Positions 21,946 through 23,277 of a stretch of DNA of 23,277 bases are shown piece after piece (positions within the stretch are counted from its first letter, which is position 1; each line of letters begins with the position of its first letter). The notes beneath the pieces are model-generated. The model was not told where the DNA came from, searched no databases, and was given only the letters and a program-made list of their open reading frames with translations. The position numbers and the translations under genes were made by a program. This stretch comes from an uncultured Eubacteriales bacterium (GTDB taxonomy: Bacteria; Bacillota; Clostridia; Lachnospirales; Lachnospiraceae), in assembly GCA_900544525.1 (NCBI GenBank), contig UQVN01000019.1:1-23277 (forward strand), given 5' to 3'.

Positions 21946-23216
21946 TGTGCTACCAATTCTTTTACTTTCGCATCCATAACATCAAAGGCTTTTTCTGGAG
22001 TCAATTCTCCTCTCGCCATTTGATTTACTGCATTATAAATGGTATTGCTCATTTCTGCATAGTAAGCTGGAACTCCATTTGGGAATGGAGATTCAATTCG
22101 TTTCGCTTCTTCTATCATAGCATCTGCATTTTGCATTACTCCATCTTTCACTAATTGTTCTAAAACAGAATTTCTTGTTGGTATTGTACTATTTGTTTCA
22201 TTTAATTTCTTTTGAATGTCTGCTGATGTATACCACTTTACAAATTTCTTAGCTGCTTCTTTATGCTTTGAAAATTTAGTCACTCCAATTGCTTCTGGTA
22301 ATGCCATTGTTTTTTCTGATTTCCCATCTTTTCCTGGAACAAGAATTGGTTGAATTTGACCAACTACTTGACATTCCTCTTCATTCATACTTCTTGTAAC
22401 AAAAGAAGTTGGGCCTGTCATAAAACTAGCATTTCCTGACGTAATCCTTCTATAAGCATCTAATCCTGAAGTGGTTTTATCACTTGGATCTACAAGCTCT
22501 TCTTCTATCATTTTCTTTTCAAACTCTAATGCTGAAAGAATAGAATCACGATTTAATGTTCCATCCTCATTAAAGACAATTCCATTCATTGTATAAGCAA
22601 GCCACATCAAAGAAGTCGTTGCACCTTCTTCTGCATTTAAAGGAATCGCAAAAGGATATTCTATCACTCCTGCTTCTTTTATTTGCTTCATCTGTTCATA
22701 TACTTCGTTCCATGTTTCTGGTTCTTTTGTTACTCCAGCTTGTTCATATTGTTTTGTATTATAATAAGATAAACGATAATCATTTGCATATGGCATTGCT
22801 AACACATTTCCATCCACTGTAAAAGTAGAAAGAGTTGGCATATCCTCTTTATCTTGATCCGTTACTTCCAATGGTTCTAACCAGTCAGCTGCATAAAACT
22901 CTCCAACCCAAGACCAATCGACCTCCACTACATCTGCTGCTGTTGCTCCACCGGAAGAAGCAATTGCAATCTTATCACGAATATCATCCCAGCTCACTTC
23001 ATTCACAGTAACATGGATTCCTGTTTCCTTTGTAAATTCCTCTAACAATGTTTCATTTGGAACACCCCAGTCTGGAATCATAAGAGTAATCTCTTCTCCT
23101 TCTGCTTTTGTTGTTCCTGTGTTTTCATTTCCTTGTCCATTTTGCATTCCACAGCCAGCTAACAATGAAATTGTCATACCAAGGCTTAAAAGAACGCTAA
23201 AGATTCTTTTTCTCAT
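21942..23216 (-). CDS. Sugar-binding lipoprotein of a CUT1 ABC transporter
   Basis: A 424-residue extracellular solute-binding protein (MalE-type). The signal peptide ends in lipobox LLAG-Cys22, so it is lipid-anchored on the outer face of the membrane. A linker rich in Gly, Asn, Thr and Glu (about 26-42) precedes the fold that begins EEITLMIPDWG. Conserved features such as KFVKWYTSADIQKKLNETNSTIP and the final PEKAFDVMDAKVKEL fit the family. AAGGAG five bases before the ATG is the ribosome site. It is the first gene of the three-gene operon; no ATPase gene is in the window, and this class often shares an MsmK-type ATPase encoded elsewhere. The sugar is unknown. Confidence 0.95.
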   Translation of the reverse strand: MRKRIFSVLLSLGMTISLLAGCGMQNGQGNENTGTTKAEGEEITLMIPDWGVPNETLLEEFTKETGIHVTVNEVSWDDIRDKIAIASSGGATAADVVEVDWSWVGEFYAADWLEPLEVTDQDKEDMPTLSTFTVDGNVLAMPYANDYRLSYYNTKQYEQAGVTKEPETWNEVYEQMKQIKEAGVIEYPFAIPLNAEEGATTSLMWLAYTMNGIVFNEDGTLNRDSILSALEFEKKMIEEELVDPSDKTTSGLDAYRRITSGNASFMTGPTSFVTRSMNEEECQVVGQIQPILVPGKDGKSEKTMALPEAIGVTKFSKHKEAAKKFVKWYTSADIQKKLNETNSTIPTRNSVLEQLVKDGVMQNADAMIEEAKRIESPFPNGVPAYYAEMSNTIYNAVNQMARGELTPEKAFDVMDAKVKELVAQ

Positions 23217-23277
23217 AAGTTACTCCTTTATTTTTTAATTTTTATACTTTTTATATTTTTGTTATTATTATAAAATA

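Overview
The window is 23.3 kb of AT-rich DNA with strong AGGAGG-type ribosome binding sites, compact operons and U-tailed hairpin terminators. The gene content includes a [4Fe-4S]-type Hcp, a hemerythrin-domain protein, a DUF6485-type small Cys-rich protein, hybrid histidine kinases and a CUT1 sugar importer. Together these suggest an anaerobic low-GC Firmicute of class Clostridia, most likely a Lachnospiraceae-like gut organism. This assignment is inference from content and style; no rRNA is present. I saw no tRNA, rRNA, CRISPR array, transposase, phage gene or origin.

Left part (1-6.6 kb, all on the minus strand): a large membrane hybrid histidine kinase is followed 28 bp later by a sugar O-acetyltransferase. 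An OmpR-type response regulator, its overlapping sensor kinase and a small secreted Cys-containing protein form a second signalling group. The sensor has a three-cysteine cluster in its extracytoplasmic domain, and the secreted protein ends in cysteine, so a shared envelope, redox or metal role is a reasonable hypothesis.

Middle part (6.6-13 kb, minus strand): an NAD(P)-dependent aldehyde dehydrogenase stands alone with its own terminator. Next comes a MarR regulator followed by two ABC half-transporters with the hallmarks of a heterodimeric multidrug exporter, one canonical and one degenerate ATP site. A terminator and a structured repeat separate the MarR gene from the exporter genes.

Right-middle part (13-20 kb): a hemerythrin-domain gene, a conserved protein of unknown function and hcp (hybrid-cluster protein) lie together on the minus strand and look like a nitrosative/oxidative stress group. 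hcp has a convincing Crp/Fnr-type promoter layout. Divergent from hcp are a zinc alcohol dehydrogenase that has lost its structural-zinc loop and a DUF6485-type gene. These converge on an AraC-type regulator with a single base between the stop codons. A membrane DUF3267 zincin-like protein follows.

Right end (20.2-23.2 kb, minus strand): a three-gene CUT1 sugar ABC importer (binding lipoprotein and two permeases), without an ATPase gene in view.

The most unusual element is not a gene. A structured intergenic repeat of about 88 bp occurs as two copies that are 86% identical without gaps (12284-12371 and the reverse strand of 17967-18054), with a diverged third copy at 3287-3371. All three lie just upstream of a gene and have the same orientation relative to it, so the family may act as a leader RNA or be a mobile repeat with insertion bias. 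A second short repeat module is shared between 12266-12285 and 13139-13158.
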